From Spirochaetaceae bacterium (GTDB taxonomy: Bacteria > Spirochaetota > Spirochaetia > Treponematales > Rectinemataceae): 64,000 bases of DNA. Position 1 is the stretch's first letter, and every line of letters begins with the position of its first letter. The translations under genes were made by a program, and so were the position numbers. A model generated the notes under the pieces. That model saw nothing but the letters and a program-made list of their open reading frames with translations, searched no databases and had not been told where the DNA came from. This document shows, piece by piece, positions 7,795 to 16,191 of this stretch. The DNA lies in the NCBI GenBank assembly GCA_025358255.1, contig JANYKC010000015.1, positions 1 to 64,000 of the forward strand, read 5' to 3'.

Positions 7795-8607
7795 TCAGCC
7801 AGGCTTCCGTTTGTCCTCCCACCAGTCCATGCCGTATTGACGTTCGGTCGGGCAAAACCCGAGTCTTTCGTAGATTTTTGCCGCATGGTAATCCTCGTCC
7901 GCCACCATGACCAGGACCTTGGCTTCCAGCTCCCGGAGCGCATACATGCTGGCCGCATAGACCAGCGAGCCGCATATGCCCCTGTTGCGGAATGCCTCAT
8001 CGGTGACCACGTCCTGGAAGCGGCCCACCCCACCCGACACATAAATGCCCAAATTGGCGACCAGCTCCCCTCCCAGGAATGCCCCGAACCAGGCGCCCAA
8101 TCCAGAGTCGGCCATGTCCCGATACCCGTCCATTTTCTCCTTCTGGAAGGCGCTGTAGCTTCCAAGGTCATGGCAAGGTTCCCTGCATTCGATCTGTCCC
8201 CGGGTCGCCTGTTCCCATTCCGCATCGTCGCCGAGCCGGCGGACCTCGATGGCTTCATTGAAGTTCCTGGGCTTGGCCACCTCGGCTGCGGTCAGGACAA
8301 TGGACCTGTTCACATTGAAGCCGTCATCGATGAATTGGCCAACCTCCCACATCCCTTCCCCTATGGCATCCCAGCCGAAGGCGTAATGCCTGGCCTCGAT
8401 CCGCGTTTTTATTTCCCTATCGAAGACCGCCTTCCATTTTTCCAGGTCCCCCGCCCGCGGACCTTCCTTGAACAGGATGAAGTTCCCCCAGTAATAGCCT
8501 GGATTGGACTTCGTCAATATCACCGAATAATCGCCACGATCCGTCACCGTGCCGCGGTATCCGGAAAAGAAAAGATCGGTGCGGTACCCCAGCGACCCTA
8601 TCTCCAT
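7795..8607 (-). CDS. GNAT-family N-acetyltransferase
   Basis: A 270-residue protein whose C-terminal 130 residues carry a GNAT fold: GAWFGAFLGGELVANLGIYV, the acetyl-CoA loop DEAFRNRGICGSLVYAA and a final ADEDYHAAKIYERLGF. The N-terminal half (GYRTDLFFSGYRGTVTDRGD, NPGYYWGNFILF) is a second, degenerate GNAT-like unit of a type known from two-domain acetyltransferases. ATG 8607 is chosen because it starts this coherent domain; the same frame continues upstream without a stop, but there it belongs to a different, broken GNAT gene. The substrate is unknown. Confidence 0.75.
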   Translation of the reverse strand: MEIGSLGYRTDLFFSGYRGTVTDRGDYSVILTKSNPGYYWGNFILFKEGPRAGDLEKWKAVFDREIKTRIEARHYAFGWDAIGEGMWEVGQFIDDGFNVNRSIVLTAAEVAKPRNFNEAIEVRRLGDDAEWEQATRGQIECREPCHDLGSYSAFQKEKMDGYRDMADSGLGAWFGAFLGGELVANLGIYVSGGVGRFQDVVTDEAFRNRGICGSLVYAASMYALRELEAKVLVMVADEDYHAAKIYERLGFCPTERQYGMDWWEDKRKPG

Positions 8608-8957
8608 GCCGCACCCGCGGGCATGGCCTTCCCCGCCCCCGATCCTCGCCGCCGTAAACCCGTTCTTCTCGTACATGGAATGCGCCCCGTGGAAATTGCC
8701 GGATACGTCGTCGCCCTCCTGCCTGGATATGCCTCGATGGTCCGGACGCCTTCCGACTTGGCGTCCTTGATGATCCGGTAGAGCAGCTTCTGGGCTGTGC
8801 CCTTTCCCCGATAGTCCACTTGCACGATGAAGCAAGCCACGGAGAGCACGTCCCCGCTCTCGCCTGCGGCATCTGAGGGCTTGGGGAAATCCGATTTCCG
8901 GTTGACGCCGCACCGGGCTGTCGCCTTCCCGTTTTCATAGGCATGGCAGCCCTTCAT
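8608..8957 (-). pseudogene. Truncated, frameshifted second GNAT gene
   Basis: From 8957 the frame reads KATARCGVNRKSDFPKP, then DVLSVACFIVQVDYRGKG (acetyl-CoA loop) and KSEGVRTIEAYPG. The frame then slips and the next one continues GDDVSGNFHG and SMYEKNGFTAARI, the expected C-terminal part of the same protein. Both ends are missing: the N-terminus stops at an inverted repeat (8957-8971) and the C-terminus runs straight into the intact GNAT gene without a stop. This is a remnant of a single-domain GNAT. Confidence 0.6.
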
Positions 8958-9058
8958 ACTACCCAGTCAGGATATTTGGCAACAGCATTGCGAATTAGGC
9001 CCAATAGGCAAGGGCTGGAATAATACAAGGTATCACCTTTTCACCCGACTGGGTAGTA
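8957..9058. repeat. 15-bp inverted repeats 72 bp apart
   Basis: TACTACCCAGTCAGG (8957-8971) is matched in reverse orientation by CCCGACTGGGTAGTA (9044-9058), 14 of 15 positions. The left copy coincides with the point where the truncated GNAT begins. The 72 bp between copies encode nothing recognisable beyond the C-terminus of a short minus-strand frame. It may be a small mobile-element relic or a recombination scar. Confidence 0.55.
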
Positions 9059-9219
9059 AGGCCATTCGAGACAAGCCATTGGGCGTAGTCCCTTCTCCGG
9101 GCGGTCTTGCCTTCATACGCCGCCAACCTGGGCATGAAGAACCCCGTGCAATAACTGCCCTTCCAATCCAGCATATGCCAAAAGCCCTGGCACTTGAAGA
9201 CCTCGGAGCTATCCATCAT
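8995..9219 (-). CDS. Short hypothetical protein, possibly a fragment
   Basis: A 74-residue frame starting MMDSSEVFKCQGFWHM and including DWKGSYCTGFFMPRLAAYEGK. I do not recognise it. Its codon third positions are G/C-rich like real genes here, and the composition (Trp, Tyr, Cys) is not that of a shadow frame. However, its start overlaps the start of a divergent MEDS remnant and its end lies within the inverted-repeat element. It could be the 3' part of a lost gene. Confidence 0.3.
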   Translation of the reverse strand: MMDSSEVFKCQGFWHMLDWKGSYCTGFFMPRLAAYEGKTARRRDYAQWLVSNGLTTQSGEKVIPCIIPALAYWA

Positions 9220-9380
9220 GAGTCTCGGGTTCGGCGGCCACAGCTGCAATTGGGGGACGCGTCTTTCGGACTTTATGAATCGGAGTCCGAACGGGACGCG
9301 ATCATGTTCGGATTCCTGGCCCAGGGGCTCAGGGAACGGGAGCCCTACGAGGCGCAGGACCTCTCGAGCATCAACCCCAA
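9218..9380 (+). pseudogene. MEDS-domain sensor remnant
   Basis: ATG 9218 opens MSLGFGGHSCNWGT, the typical start of a MEDS (methanogen/methylotroph DcmR sensory) domain. After a one-base slip near 9257 the adjacent frame continues GDASFGLYESESERDAIMFG and FLAQGLREREP. It then fades, with a stop around 9387. A MEDS domain needs about 150 residues, so only the first third is left. MEDS domains usually sit in sensor kinases or response regulators, which fits the receiver remnant just downstream. Confidence 0.5.
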
Positions 9381-9566
9381 GGCCTAGGTCGAGGAGCTCG
9401 CGCCCATCCTGATGCGCGGCTATGCGGCCTCGGCCGCCACGGCGTCAGGAACGTCTTCGCCCTCGGGGAGCTCCAGCTGCGCGGGCAGGTGAAATTCAAA
9501 GCGAAGGACGGAGTCCGATGCCATCTCAGGTTCAAGGACGTATTCTATGCGCCAAGGGTCTAGGAC

Positions 9567-9768
9567 ATGGACATACGCCTCTCCGGGCCCATGGATGGCC
9601 TCGAGGCGGCGAAGCTGACCTGCGCCAGGCTATCCCCAAAAAATCAGCATCACCTCCGGCTATGGGTACCACGACATCGAGGATCGATCGGCCTCCCTCC
9701 ATCCCGCCGCGATCCTTCGCAAGCCCCTTGCCGGCCCGCTGATACTCAAGGCAATTAGGAACATCTAG
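9567..9768 (+). pseudogene. Receiver-domain remnant (C-terminal half)
   Basis: The frame at 9567 reads MDIRLSGPMDGLEAAKL, the phosphoacceptor-Asp region of a CheY-like receiver. After a slip near 9640 another frame reads ISITSGYGYHDIEDRSA, then ILRKPLAGPLILKAIRNI and a TAG at 9766. The Lys-Pro of RKP matches the conserved KP of receivers. The N-terminal half is missing. Together with the MEDS piece at 9218 it looks like one decayed signalling gene. Confidence 0.5.
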
Positions 9769-9773
9769 CGGCG

Positions 9774-9810
9774 CCTGTCCGGGCTCCTTGCCTTGCGGAC
9801 CCCGGACAGG
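9774..9810. terminator. Hairpin with 10-bp perfect stem
   Basis: CCTGTCCGGG (9774-9783) pairs exactly with CCCGGACAGG (9801-9810) across a 17-nt loop. It directly follows the stop of the receiver remnant. No T-run follows, so termination is only probable. Confidence 0.35.
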
Positions 9811-9897
9811 ACTCCGGAAAAGCAAGGTGGAGGGAGTCCTTGCGCAGGGCGCGGAGGCTGGCCGCGGCCATGGGTCATCCTCCCCGCGAAAATCGCC

Positions 9898-9926
9898 TTG
9901 CTCGGGCCGCCTCCCGTAGGTATAAT
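9898..9926 (+). promoter_or_regulatory. Promoter of the REC-PAS hybrid kinase
   Basis: TTGCTC (9898-9903), a 17-nt spacer and a consensus TATAAT (9921-9926). Transcription would start near 9933, only a few bases before ATG 9936 or about 12 nt before ATG 9945. Confidence 0.7.
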
Positions 9927-9944
9927 TGCCGCAGGATGAGCGGG

Positions 9945-12491
9945 ATGAAAACGATTCTGCTGGTGGAAGACGAAGCCCTCATCGCCATGGCCGCCTCCAA
10001 GGCGGTGGAAAAATTCGGCTATGCGGTGATCGTCGCCACCAGCGGCGAGCACGCGGTGGCGACTGCCACCGCAGGGACGGCCATCGACCTGATCCTCATG
10101 GATATCGACCTCGGGAAAGGCATCGACGGCCCTCAGGCAGCGCAGCGGATCCTTGAGAAGGTTGCGGTCCCCATAGTCTTCCTCTCCAGCCATTCGGAAC
10201 GGGAGATGGTCGACCGGGTGCGCGGTATCACGCGATACGGGTATGTAATCAAGAACTCGGGCGATTTCGTGCTTCGTTCCTCCATCGAGATGGCTTTGGA
10301 GCTTTTCGACGCGAATCGCCGACTGCATGCCGAATTGGCCGAACGCAGGCATGCGGAGACAGCCTTGGCAGAGAGCGAGCGGCGATTGCAGAGCATTTTC
10401 CGCGTTGCGCCGACCGGCATCGGGGTAGTACGCGACCGGATCATCCTCGAGGTGAATCCCCGCTTATGCCAGATGACCGGTTACAATTCGGAGGAGCTCG
10501 TCGGGATGCGCGCCCGCCTCCTCTATCCCACCGAGAAGGATTACGTTTTCGTTGGAAGCGAGAAATACCGGCAAATCCCCGAAAAAGGAACAGGCGAGCT
10601 GGAAACCCGCTGGCGCAGGAAGGACGGCAGGATCATCGATGTCCTCCTCGCCTCCACGCCCATGGACGCAGGAAACCTGTCGCAGGGGGTGACGTTCACC
10701 GCCTTGGACATCACCGAGCGGAACCTGGTGGCAAAGGCGCTCCGGGAGAACGAGGAATACCTTTCGACCACAATCCAGTCCATCGGGGACGGGGTCATCG
10801 TGACGGATACCACCGGAGCCGTCACCAGGCTGAACAAGACCGCGGAACGGCTGACCGGCTGGACATCCGGGGAAGCCCTTGGCAAACCACTATCGGAGGT
10901 GTTCCGGATCGAGGACGCCGACACTGGGCAGGCTGTTGCCAGCCCCGTCGAGACCGTCCTGGTACGGGGCACGGTCGTCGGTCTGGCCAACCACACAGTC
11001 CTCGTGGGAAAGATGGGTTCACGATACCAGATCGCGGACAGCGCTGCCCCCATACGGGACGAAAGCGGGGCCGTGAAGGGCGTGATCCTGGTCTTTTCCG
11101 ACGTGACCGAAAAATACCGCGCGGAGGAGATCATCCGGGTGAGCGAACGGCGCATGAAGAGCATCGTCGAATCCTCGCCCATGGGAATGCATATGTACGA
11201 ACTGGCCCCTGATGGGCGCCTTGTCTTCGTCGGGGCCAATCCGGCAGCGGACAGGATCCTGGGAACAGACAATTCCGCCTTCCTGGGGATGACGATCGAG
11301 GAGGCCTTTCCGCCGCTCGCAGGAACGGAGGTCCCACTGCGGTACAAGCAGGTGGCCGGGAGCGGAGGGACCTGGAAAACCGAACAGGTCGAATACGATG
11401 ACGATAAGATTCAAGGCGCCTTTGAGGTCATAGCCTTCCAGACCGCACAAAACGCCATGACGGCCATGTTCTTCGACATCACGGCACGGAAACGCGCCGA
11501 CGAAGCGCTGAGGGGCAAGACTGAGGAGCTGGAGGAGTATTTCCTTACCGCCCTCGACCTGTACTGCATCGCCGACCTCGAAGGGCATTTCCTCAAGCTG
11601 AACCAGCAATGGGAAAAGACCCTCGGATATCCTATGGAAGACCTGCAAGGGAAAGCCTTCCTGGATTTCGTGCATCCAGAGGACCTTGAAGCCACCCAGC
11701 AGGCAATAGGGCGCCTTGAGAAGAGGGAAGAGGTCCTGAATTTCGTCAATCGGTATCGATGCAAGGACGGCAGCTACAAATGGATCGAATGGCGCTCGGG
11801 GATGAGGGGTGACCGGATCTACGCCGCGGCCCGCGATATCACAGCCCACGAAAACGCCGAAGAGAAGATCCGGTCCCTGCTCGCGGAGAAGGAGCTGATC
11901 CTCAAGGAAGTCCATCACCGCATCAAGAACAACATGAACACGATGATCGGCCTCCTGTCCCTCCAGGCCGGGATTGTCGCGGACCTTCCCACGTCCGCCG
12001 CCCTCCAGGACGCCATGGGCCGCCTGCAGAGCATGGGCGTCCTGTACGAAAGGCTCTATCAGTCGGAAAACATCAGTGAGCTGTCGGTGAGGGATTACCT
12101 CCCCACCTTGGCGGAGGAAATCGTTTCCATGTTCCCCAATGCGGGCAAGGCGGCGATCGCAGGGAACGTGGAGGACTTTTCGCTTGGGGCGAAGCAGTTG
12201 TCCATCCTGGGGATCATCGTAAACGAGTTGATCACAAATAGCATGAAATACGCCTTCGCCGGGCGGGACAATGGTGTGATCACGCTCTGTGCCTCGGCGA
12301 TCGGCGGACATGCCCGCTTCCTCGTCGCCGATGACGGCGTGGGCATTCCGGAATCGATCGACTTCGCGGGAAGCCACAGCTTCGGCCTGCAGCTCGTGCA
12401 GCTGCTCACGGAGCAGCTGCATGGAACCATACGCATGGAGAGGGGCGAGGGGACCAGGTTCATCCTGGAATTCGACACAGAGGGAGCCTAA
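9945..12491 (+). CDS. REC-PASx4-HisKA_2 hybrid histidine kinase
   Basis: An 848-residue soluble kinase. Residues 1-115 are a receiver (MKTILLVEDEALIAM, phospho-Asp in LILMDIDLG, FLSSHSE, GYVIKNSG). Four PAS domains follow, starting near residues 144, 268, 399 and 528. The HisKA_2-type dimerisation/phosphoacceptor motif EVHHRIKNNM is near residue 656, the N box VNELITNSMKYAF near 757 and the G box DDGVGIPES near 796. HisKA_2 kinases often phosphorylate a separate receiver, and the N-terminal receiver may control the kinase. The output partner is not adjacent. ATG 9945 has AGGA 9 nt upstream; ATG 9936 is an alternative. The kinase-less REC-PAS gene at 53087-53917 shares the same receiver type. 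Confidence 0.9.
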   Translation: MKTILLVEDEALIAMAASKAVEKFGYAVIVATSGEHAVATATAGTAIDLILMDIDLGKGIDGPQAAQRILEKVAVPIVFLSSHSEREMVDRVRGITRYGYVIKNSGDFVLRSSIEMALELFDANRRLHAELAERRHAETALAESERRLQSIFRVAPTGIGVVRDRIILEVNPRLCQMTGYNSEELVGMRARLLYPTEKDYVFVGSEKYRQIPEKGTGELETRWRRKDGRIIDVLLASTPMDAGNLSQGVTFTALDITERNLVAKALRENEEYLSTTIQSIGDGVIVTDTTGAVTRLNKTAERLTGWTSGEALGKPLSEVFRIEDADTGQAVASPVETVLVRGTVVGLANHTVLVGKMGSRYQIADSAAPIRDESGAVKGVILVFSDVTEKYRAEEIIRVSERRMKSIVESSPMGMHMYELAPDGRLVFVGANPAADRILGTDNSAFLGMTIEEAFPPLAGTEVPLRYKQVAGSGGTWKTEQVEYDDDKIQGAFEVIAFQTAQNAMTAMFFDITARKRADEALRGKTEELEEYFLTALDLYCIADLEGHFLKLNQQWEKTLGYPMEDLQGKAFLDFVHPEDLEATQQAIGRLEKREEVLNFVNRYRCKDGSYKWIEWRSGMRGDRIYAAARDITAHENAEEKIRSLLAEKELILKEVHHRIKNNMNTMIGLLSLQAGIVADLPTSAALQDAMGRLQSMGVLYERLYQSENISELSVRDYLPTLAEEIVSMFPNAGKAAIAGNVEDFSLGAKQLSILGIIVNELITNSMKYAFAGRDNGVITLCASAIGGHARFLVADDGVGIPESIDFAGSHSFGLQLVQLLTEQLHGTIRMERGEGTRFILEFDTEGA

Positions 12492-12775
12492 GCCGGGATG
12501 CGCCTTGTCCCTGCCCGGAAGGACGGCCATGGGTGCCTCGCGCTTCCTGGGCAGGTCGGTGCTCTCCGCCCGCGGGTGGCTGCCGCATCCAGCTTGAATT
12601 CTCCGACGGCGACCATGGGATAGCCGATCTATCGGGGATTCTTTGGGGGCCTGTTTTCGAGCCTTTGCGCGATGCCGAACTCTCCGCCAGTTTCCGCGTC
12701 TCCAAGGAAGGCGGCACCTTGGCATGGGAGAATGGCGCCGACCTCGCGCCTGAAGCCCTCAGGGAACTCACCTGA
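12492..12775 (+). pseudogene. Frameshifted DUF2442 protein
   Basis: The frame ending at 12775 reads CRIQLEFSDGDHGIADLSGI, then PVFEPLRDAELSASF and ENGADLAPEALRELT, the full core of a DUF2442 protein (about 80 residues; often part of a small toxin-antitoxin-like or HipA-N-like pair). The N-terminal strand is in another frame, where VLSARGWLP replaces the expected VVSARPLPG just before it. A one-base lesion near 12580 separates the two. GTG 12533 opens the downstream frame but gives an abnormal N-terminus. No partner gene is adjacent. Confidence 0.5.
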
Positions 12776-13372
12776 ATACAGGCACCCTGAACGGCATCCT
12801 TTCCGATGCAGCCTCCTTTTTTCCCCTCGACAAAGAGGAGCTTACCAAGACGCTTTTTGGGGGTTCCGACTCTCCCCCTGCATCGCAGCCCAAGCCTTCG
12901 TGACAGGTCCGGCCTCCCCCGCCCTCCCCTCCTGCGAGAGGGGGCAGGGCGGGATCGCCGGCCCCGCTACCGTTGCCGCTTTAAGGCGCGGGCTCCGAAG
13001 GAGACCGCGCCCCAGGCGCTGCTTCAGGCGGGGCCGGAAGCCCGCCCGCGGGGGAGCCGCCCCTTCCCGCGTGACGCCGATGTAAAAAGCCGCCGGGAAG
13101 CGCGCCCGCAGGGCCGCGCGCAAGTAAAAGGAAGCTGCGCCGTATCAGCCCCTCCTGATAGCGCACCCTCAGGGTTGAACAAGCGCCCCCGGACATTTCC
13201 TGAATGGGCGCCGCCGCGGGTGGCGGGGGAAAGGACGCCGGGGCGAGCGGAGCCCGGCCCCGGCTCCTTCCCCCCCCGCCGGACCCGCCGGTGCCCGTAT
13301 TGGAAAAGTCCAAGGGCATATTCCGACCAGCGCCGCGCTTCCCGGTTTAATTGTTATGCCGTGCTCCCCCTT
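12776..13372. other. Gene-free GC-rich stretch with hairpins
   Basis: About 600 bases without a credible gene on either strand. It contains a hairpin CCCGCCCT/AGGGCGGG around 12918-12955 and, at 13216-13288, a member of the GCGGGT/ACCCGC hairpin family. All open frames here are Arg/Pro-rich and lack start signals. Confidence 0.6.
13216..13288. repeat. Hairpin repeat family, copy 1
   Basis: GCGGGT (13216-13221) and ACCCGC (13283-13288) bound a long imperfect stem: GGCGGGGGAAAGG with CCTTCCCCCCCGCC, then GCCGGGGC with GCCCCGGC, around a short GC-rich loop. The same layout with different stem sequence occurs at 20430-20504, 42520-42590 and 43622-43692. Confidence 0.6.
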
Positions 13373-13402
13373 TTGACCACGAATGGTCCTTTCGGGTATA
13401 CT
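13373..13402 (+). promoter_or_regulatory. proS promoter
   Basis: TTGACC (13373-13378), an 18-nt spacer and TATACT (13397-13402), followed by a leader of about 25 nt with GAGG before ATG 13435. It is the strongest sigma-70-like promoter in the window. Confidence 0.75.
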
Positions 13403-13434
13403 CCCGCCATACTTTTTCCATCCGAGGTAGCCCC

Positions 13435-14901
13435 ATGGCAGAGAAGATCACCCCCCGCAGCGTCGACTACTCCCAGTGGTACATCGACATCGTCCTCAAC
13501 GCGAAGCTCGCGGATTACAGCCCGGTGAAGGGCTGCATGGTGGTCAGGCCCCGTGGCTACGCGATATGGGAGCGCATCCAGGCCGAGATGGACAAGCGTT
13601 TCAAGGAGACCGGCCACCAGAACGTCTACTTCCCCATGCTCATCCCCATGAGCTTCCTCAAGAAGGAGGCCGAGCACGTCGAGGGCTTCGCGCCCGAGCT
13701 GGCGGTGGTCACCCACGGCGGCGGCGAGGAGCTGGACGAGCCCCTCGTGATCAGGCCCACGAGCGAGACCATCATCTGGGCCAAGTACAAGGACTGGATC
13801 CAGTCCTACCGCGACCTCCCCCTCCTGTATAACCAGTGGTGCTCCGTCCTCCGCTGGGAGAAGCGCACCCGCCTCTTCCTCCGCACGGCCGAATTCCTCT
13901 GGCAGGAAGGCCACACCGCCCACGAGACCCAAGGGGAAGCCGAGGCCGAGACGCTCAAGATGCTCGAGGTCTACCGCGAGGTGGCCGAGCGCCACCTCTG
14001 CCTGCCCGTGATCGCGGGCAAGAAGAGCGAGGCGGAGAAGTTCGCGGGCGCCGTCGCGACCTACTGCATCGAGGCGATGATGCAGGACAAGAAGGCCCTG
14101 CAGGCTGGCACTTCGCATTTCCTGGGGCAGAATTTCGGCAAGGCCTTTGACGTGCAGTTCCAGAGCCGCGAGGGCAAGCTCGAGTACGCCTGGGCGACGA
14201 GCTGGGGCACCTCCGCGCGCCTCATCGGCGCCGTCATCATGACCCACTCCGACGACAAGGGACTTGTCCTTCCCCCCTCCCTCGCGCCCGAGCAGGCGGT
14301 CATCGTCCCCATCCTCAAGAAAGACACGGCCGCGGCCGTCTTGGCATATTGCGAGAAGGTCCTCGCCGGGCTCAGGGCGGCAGGGGTGCGCGCCATCCTC
14401 GACGGGGACGACACGCAGAGCCCCGGCTGGAAATTCGCCCAGCACGAGATGAACGGCGTGCCTTTGCGCATCGAGATCGGCCCCCGCGACATGGAAGGCG
14501 GCAAGGCCATGGTCGCCAGGCGCGACACGGGCGAGAAGGCGGCCTACGACGTCGCAAGCCTGGGCGCCACGGCCCTCACGCTCCTCGACGCCATCCAGAA
14601 GAACCTCTACGACAAGGCCCTGGCCTTCCGCAAGGAGAACACGAAAGCCGTCGCCGACCGCGCCGAGCTCCTGGCCTTCTACGGCAAGGACAAGGGAGAG
14701 GATGCGGGGACCGCGGCGGTCGCCGGCGGCTTTGCCGAGGGGCTGTGGTGCGGCTCGCGCGAGTGCGAGGCCGCGCTCAAGGCCGAGACCAAGGTGACGA
14801 TCCGCTGCCTCCCCATGGACAGGCAGGAAGGCATCACGGGTAAGTGCTGCCTCTGCGGTTCTCCGGCGCGTCACACTGCGGTGTTCGCAAGGAATTACTA
14901 G
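13435..14901 (+). CDS. proS: Prolyl-tRNA synthetase, archaeal/eukaryal type
   Basis: A 488-residue class II synthetase that charges tRNA-Pro. Class II motif 1 lies around [17 protein letters not shown] and VYFPMLIP. Motif 2 is [20 protein letters not shown] near residues 139-158, and [11 protein letters not shown] precedes it. The C-terminal extension after the anticodon-binding domain ends with a Cys-rich [14 protein letters not shown], the zinc-type tail of the archaeal/eukaryal form (the bacterial form has a central editing insertion, absent here). Borrelia and relatives also use this form, so it fits a spirochaete. Start ATG 13435 follows GAGG. A partial copy of its last codons lies just downstream. 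Confidence 0.95.
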   Translation: MAEKITPRSVDYSQWYIDIVLNAKLADYSPVKGCMVVRPRGYAIWERIQAEMDKRFKETGHQNVYFPMLIPMSFLKKEAEHVEGFAPELAVVTHGGGEELDEPLVIRPTSETIIWAKYKDWIQSYRDLPLLYNQWCSVLRWEKRTRLFLRTAEFLWQEGHTAHETQGEAEAETLKMLEVYREVAERHLCLPVIAGKKSEAEKFAGAVATYCIEAMMQDKKALQAGTSHFLGQNFGKAFDVQFQSREGKLEYAWATSWGTSARLIGAVIMTHSDDKGLVLPPSLAPEQAVIVPILKKDTAAAVLAYCEKVLAGLRAAGVRAILDGDDTQSPGWKFAQHEMNGVPLRIEIGPRDMEGGKAMVARRDTGEKAAYDVASLGATALTLLDAIQKNLYDKALAFRKENTKAVADRAELLAFYGKDKGEDAGTAAVAGGFAEGLWCGSRECEAALKAETKVTIRCLPMDRQEGITGKCCLCGSPARHTAVFARNY

Positions 14902-15009
14902 CATGACGCGTCGGAGTCCCTGGGCCTCGCTGAAGCGCTTTGCGCTTCGGCGCCGAGCAGGCCTCGCGCCTTCGCGCAGCATACGGCAGTCTTCGCCAAA
15001 AACTATTAG
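14902..15009 (+). pseudogene. Duplicated 3' end of proS
   Basis: The 108 bases after the proS stop end with codons for RAFAQHTAVFAKNY and TAG (15007-15009), in parallel to the true proS end [11 protein letters not shown] and TAG. Upstream, LCASAPSR echoes the LCGSPAR of proS. At the DNA level the two tails are clearly diverged, so this is an old duplication or the leftover end of a second proS allele. Confidence 0.55.
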
Positions 15010-15015
15010 GGCCTG

Positions 15016-16182
15016 ATGTCGAAACCTCCTGCGCCAGGCGCTTCGTGGATGCCGTGGGGGCGCGTGGCGGTCCTGCGGCGGGGTTGCCGCCGGACGATGT
15101 TCGCGGCATTCGCGCTGGCCGCCGCCCTCCTTGCATCCTGCGCGCCCAAGGGGCCTCCCCTGCCGCCGGAGTTCCCCTTCCCCAGCGGCAGGATCCAGTC
15201 CTTTGTCCTCGGCAACCGGGGCTTCGTGGCCCTTCCTGCGGGGCAAGCCCCGGGTTCGACGGAGGTCGCCGGGGCAGCGGCCAGCGCAGGCCCTGGGGGA
15301 AGCTCGCTTCTTCCCCTTGCCTTGCGCGTGGCCGGCTTGGCCGCGGATTCCTCCGCCACCACGCTCATGGCAGCCCTCAACCGCTTCGGGATCGGGATCC
15401 TGAGGCTCTCCCCCGACGGCCTTTCCTGGAAGCTCCTGAACCAGGCGGTTGGCATTGTGGAGTCGAGCAGCGTCGCCGGCCTCTGGCCCAGGCAGGACGG
15501 CTTCCTCCTGGAGCTCTACCACGACCCCTTCATCAAGGGGCTGGCGCCGCGGACCGACCTGGACCCCGAACTCCTCATGGTCTCATCGGGCGGCCTGGTC
15601 TCCCGGCTCGAGCGCCTGGGCGAAGCCGGCGAGGACCTCTTCGCGCTTTTTCCGGCTCCGAACGGAAGCTGGTACGCCGAGCTGCGCAGCGAGAAAGCCC
15701 TGGGGGCCTCGACCCGCTATCTCCAGCTCTCAGGTCCCGCGGAAAAAAACGGCGCCAAGGCGCTCCCGCGCGAGGTCTTCGAGGCGAGCCTGTCCCCCCG
15801 CCCGCTTTCCCTTGCGCCTGCCTGCCTCCGCGAAGCGACCGCGATGCTGGGCAAGGGGCCATTCCTGGTCCATGCGCGCAACGCCGAGGGCAGCGAGCTC
15901 TGGTGGCTTTCCGGCGGCAGGCTCGACGAAGCCAAGGAAGTCTTCGCGTGGATCGGCAAGGGCGAAGAGGATGCGATCGGGCTCATGCCAAGCGGCGACG
16001 GGGCTTGGGTGATGGGCAATCGCGAGGCGAAGGCATTCCACCTCGAGGCCCCATTGCAGGGAGGCCGCTACACGGCCGTGGCGGCCATCTTCGGCAAGGT
16101 GCTGGCCGCCGCCTGGGAGACGGGCAGCTTCCCCGAAGTCAGCGCCTCGGGCATGACCGTGGGGCCCCTGCCGGCGGATTGA
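15016..16182 (+). CDS. Lipoprotein of unknown function
   Basis: A 388-residue predicted lipoprotein. A basic N-region is followed by a hydrophobic core and the lipobox LLASC (Cys about residue 42), so the mature part is anchored to a membrane and exported. The remainder has repeated WxxxxDGFLLELYHDP and NGSWYAELRSEK-type beta strands, suggesting a beta-propeller-like fold, but I do not recognise a family. Start 15016 gives a long N-region of about 27 residues; ATG 15097 would give a more usual signal peptide and is a real alternative. It is transcribed after proS, with no clear promoter of its own. Confidence 0.65.
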   Translation: MSKPPAPGASWMPWGRVAVLRRGCRRTMFAAFALAAALLASCAPKGPPLPPEFPFPSGRIQSFVLGNRGFVALPAGQAPGSTEVAGAAASAGPGGSSLLPLALRVAGLAADSSATTLMAALNRFGIGILRLSPDGLSWKLLNQAVGIVESSSVAGLWPRQDGFLLELYHDPFIKGLAPRTDLDPELLMVSSGGLVSRLERLGEAGEDLFALFPAPNGSWYAELRSEKALGASTRYLQLSGPAEKNGAKALPREVFEASLSPRPLSLAPACLREATAMLGKGPFLVHARNAEGSELWWLSGGRLDEAKEVFAWIGKGEEDAIGLMPSGDGAWVMGNREAKAFHLEAPLQGGRYTAVAAIFGKVLAAAWETGSFPEVSASGMTVGPLPAD

Positions 16183-16191
16183 GACGGCGCT

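Noticed and set aside
13354-15522. Minus-strand open frame of 722 codons opposite proS
   Set aside because: proS is certain on the other strand; the frame is low-complexity and reads through two further gene ends.
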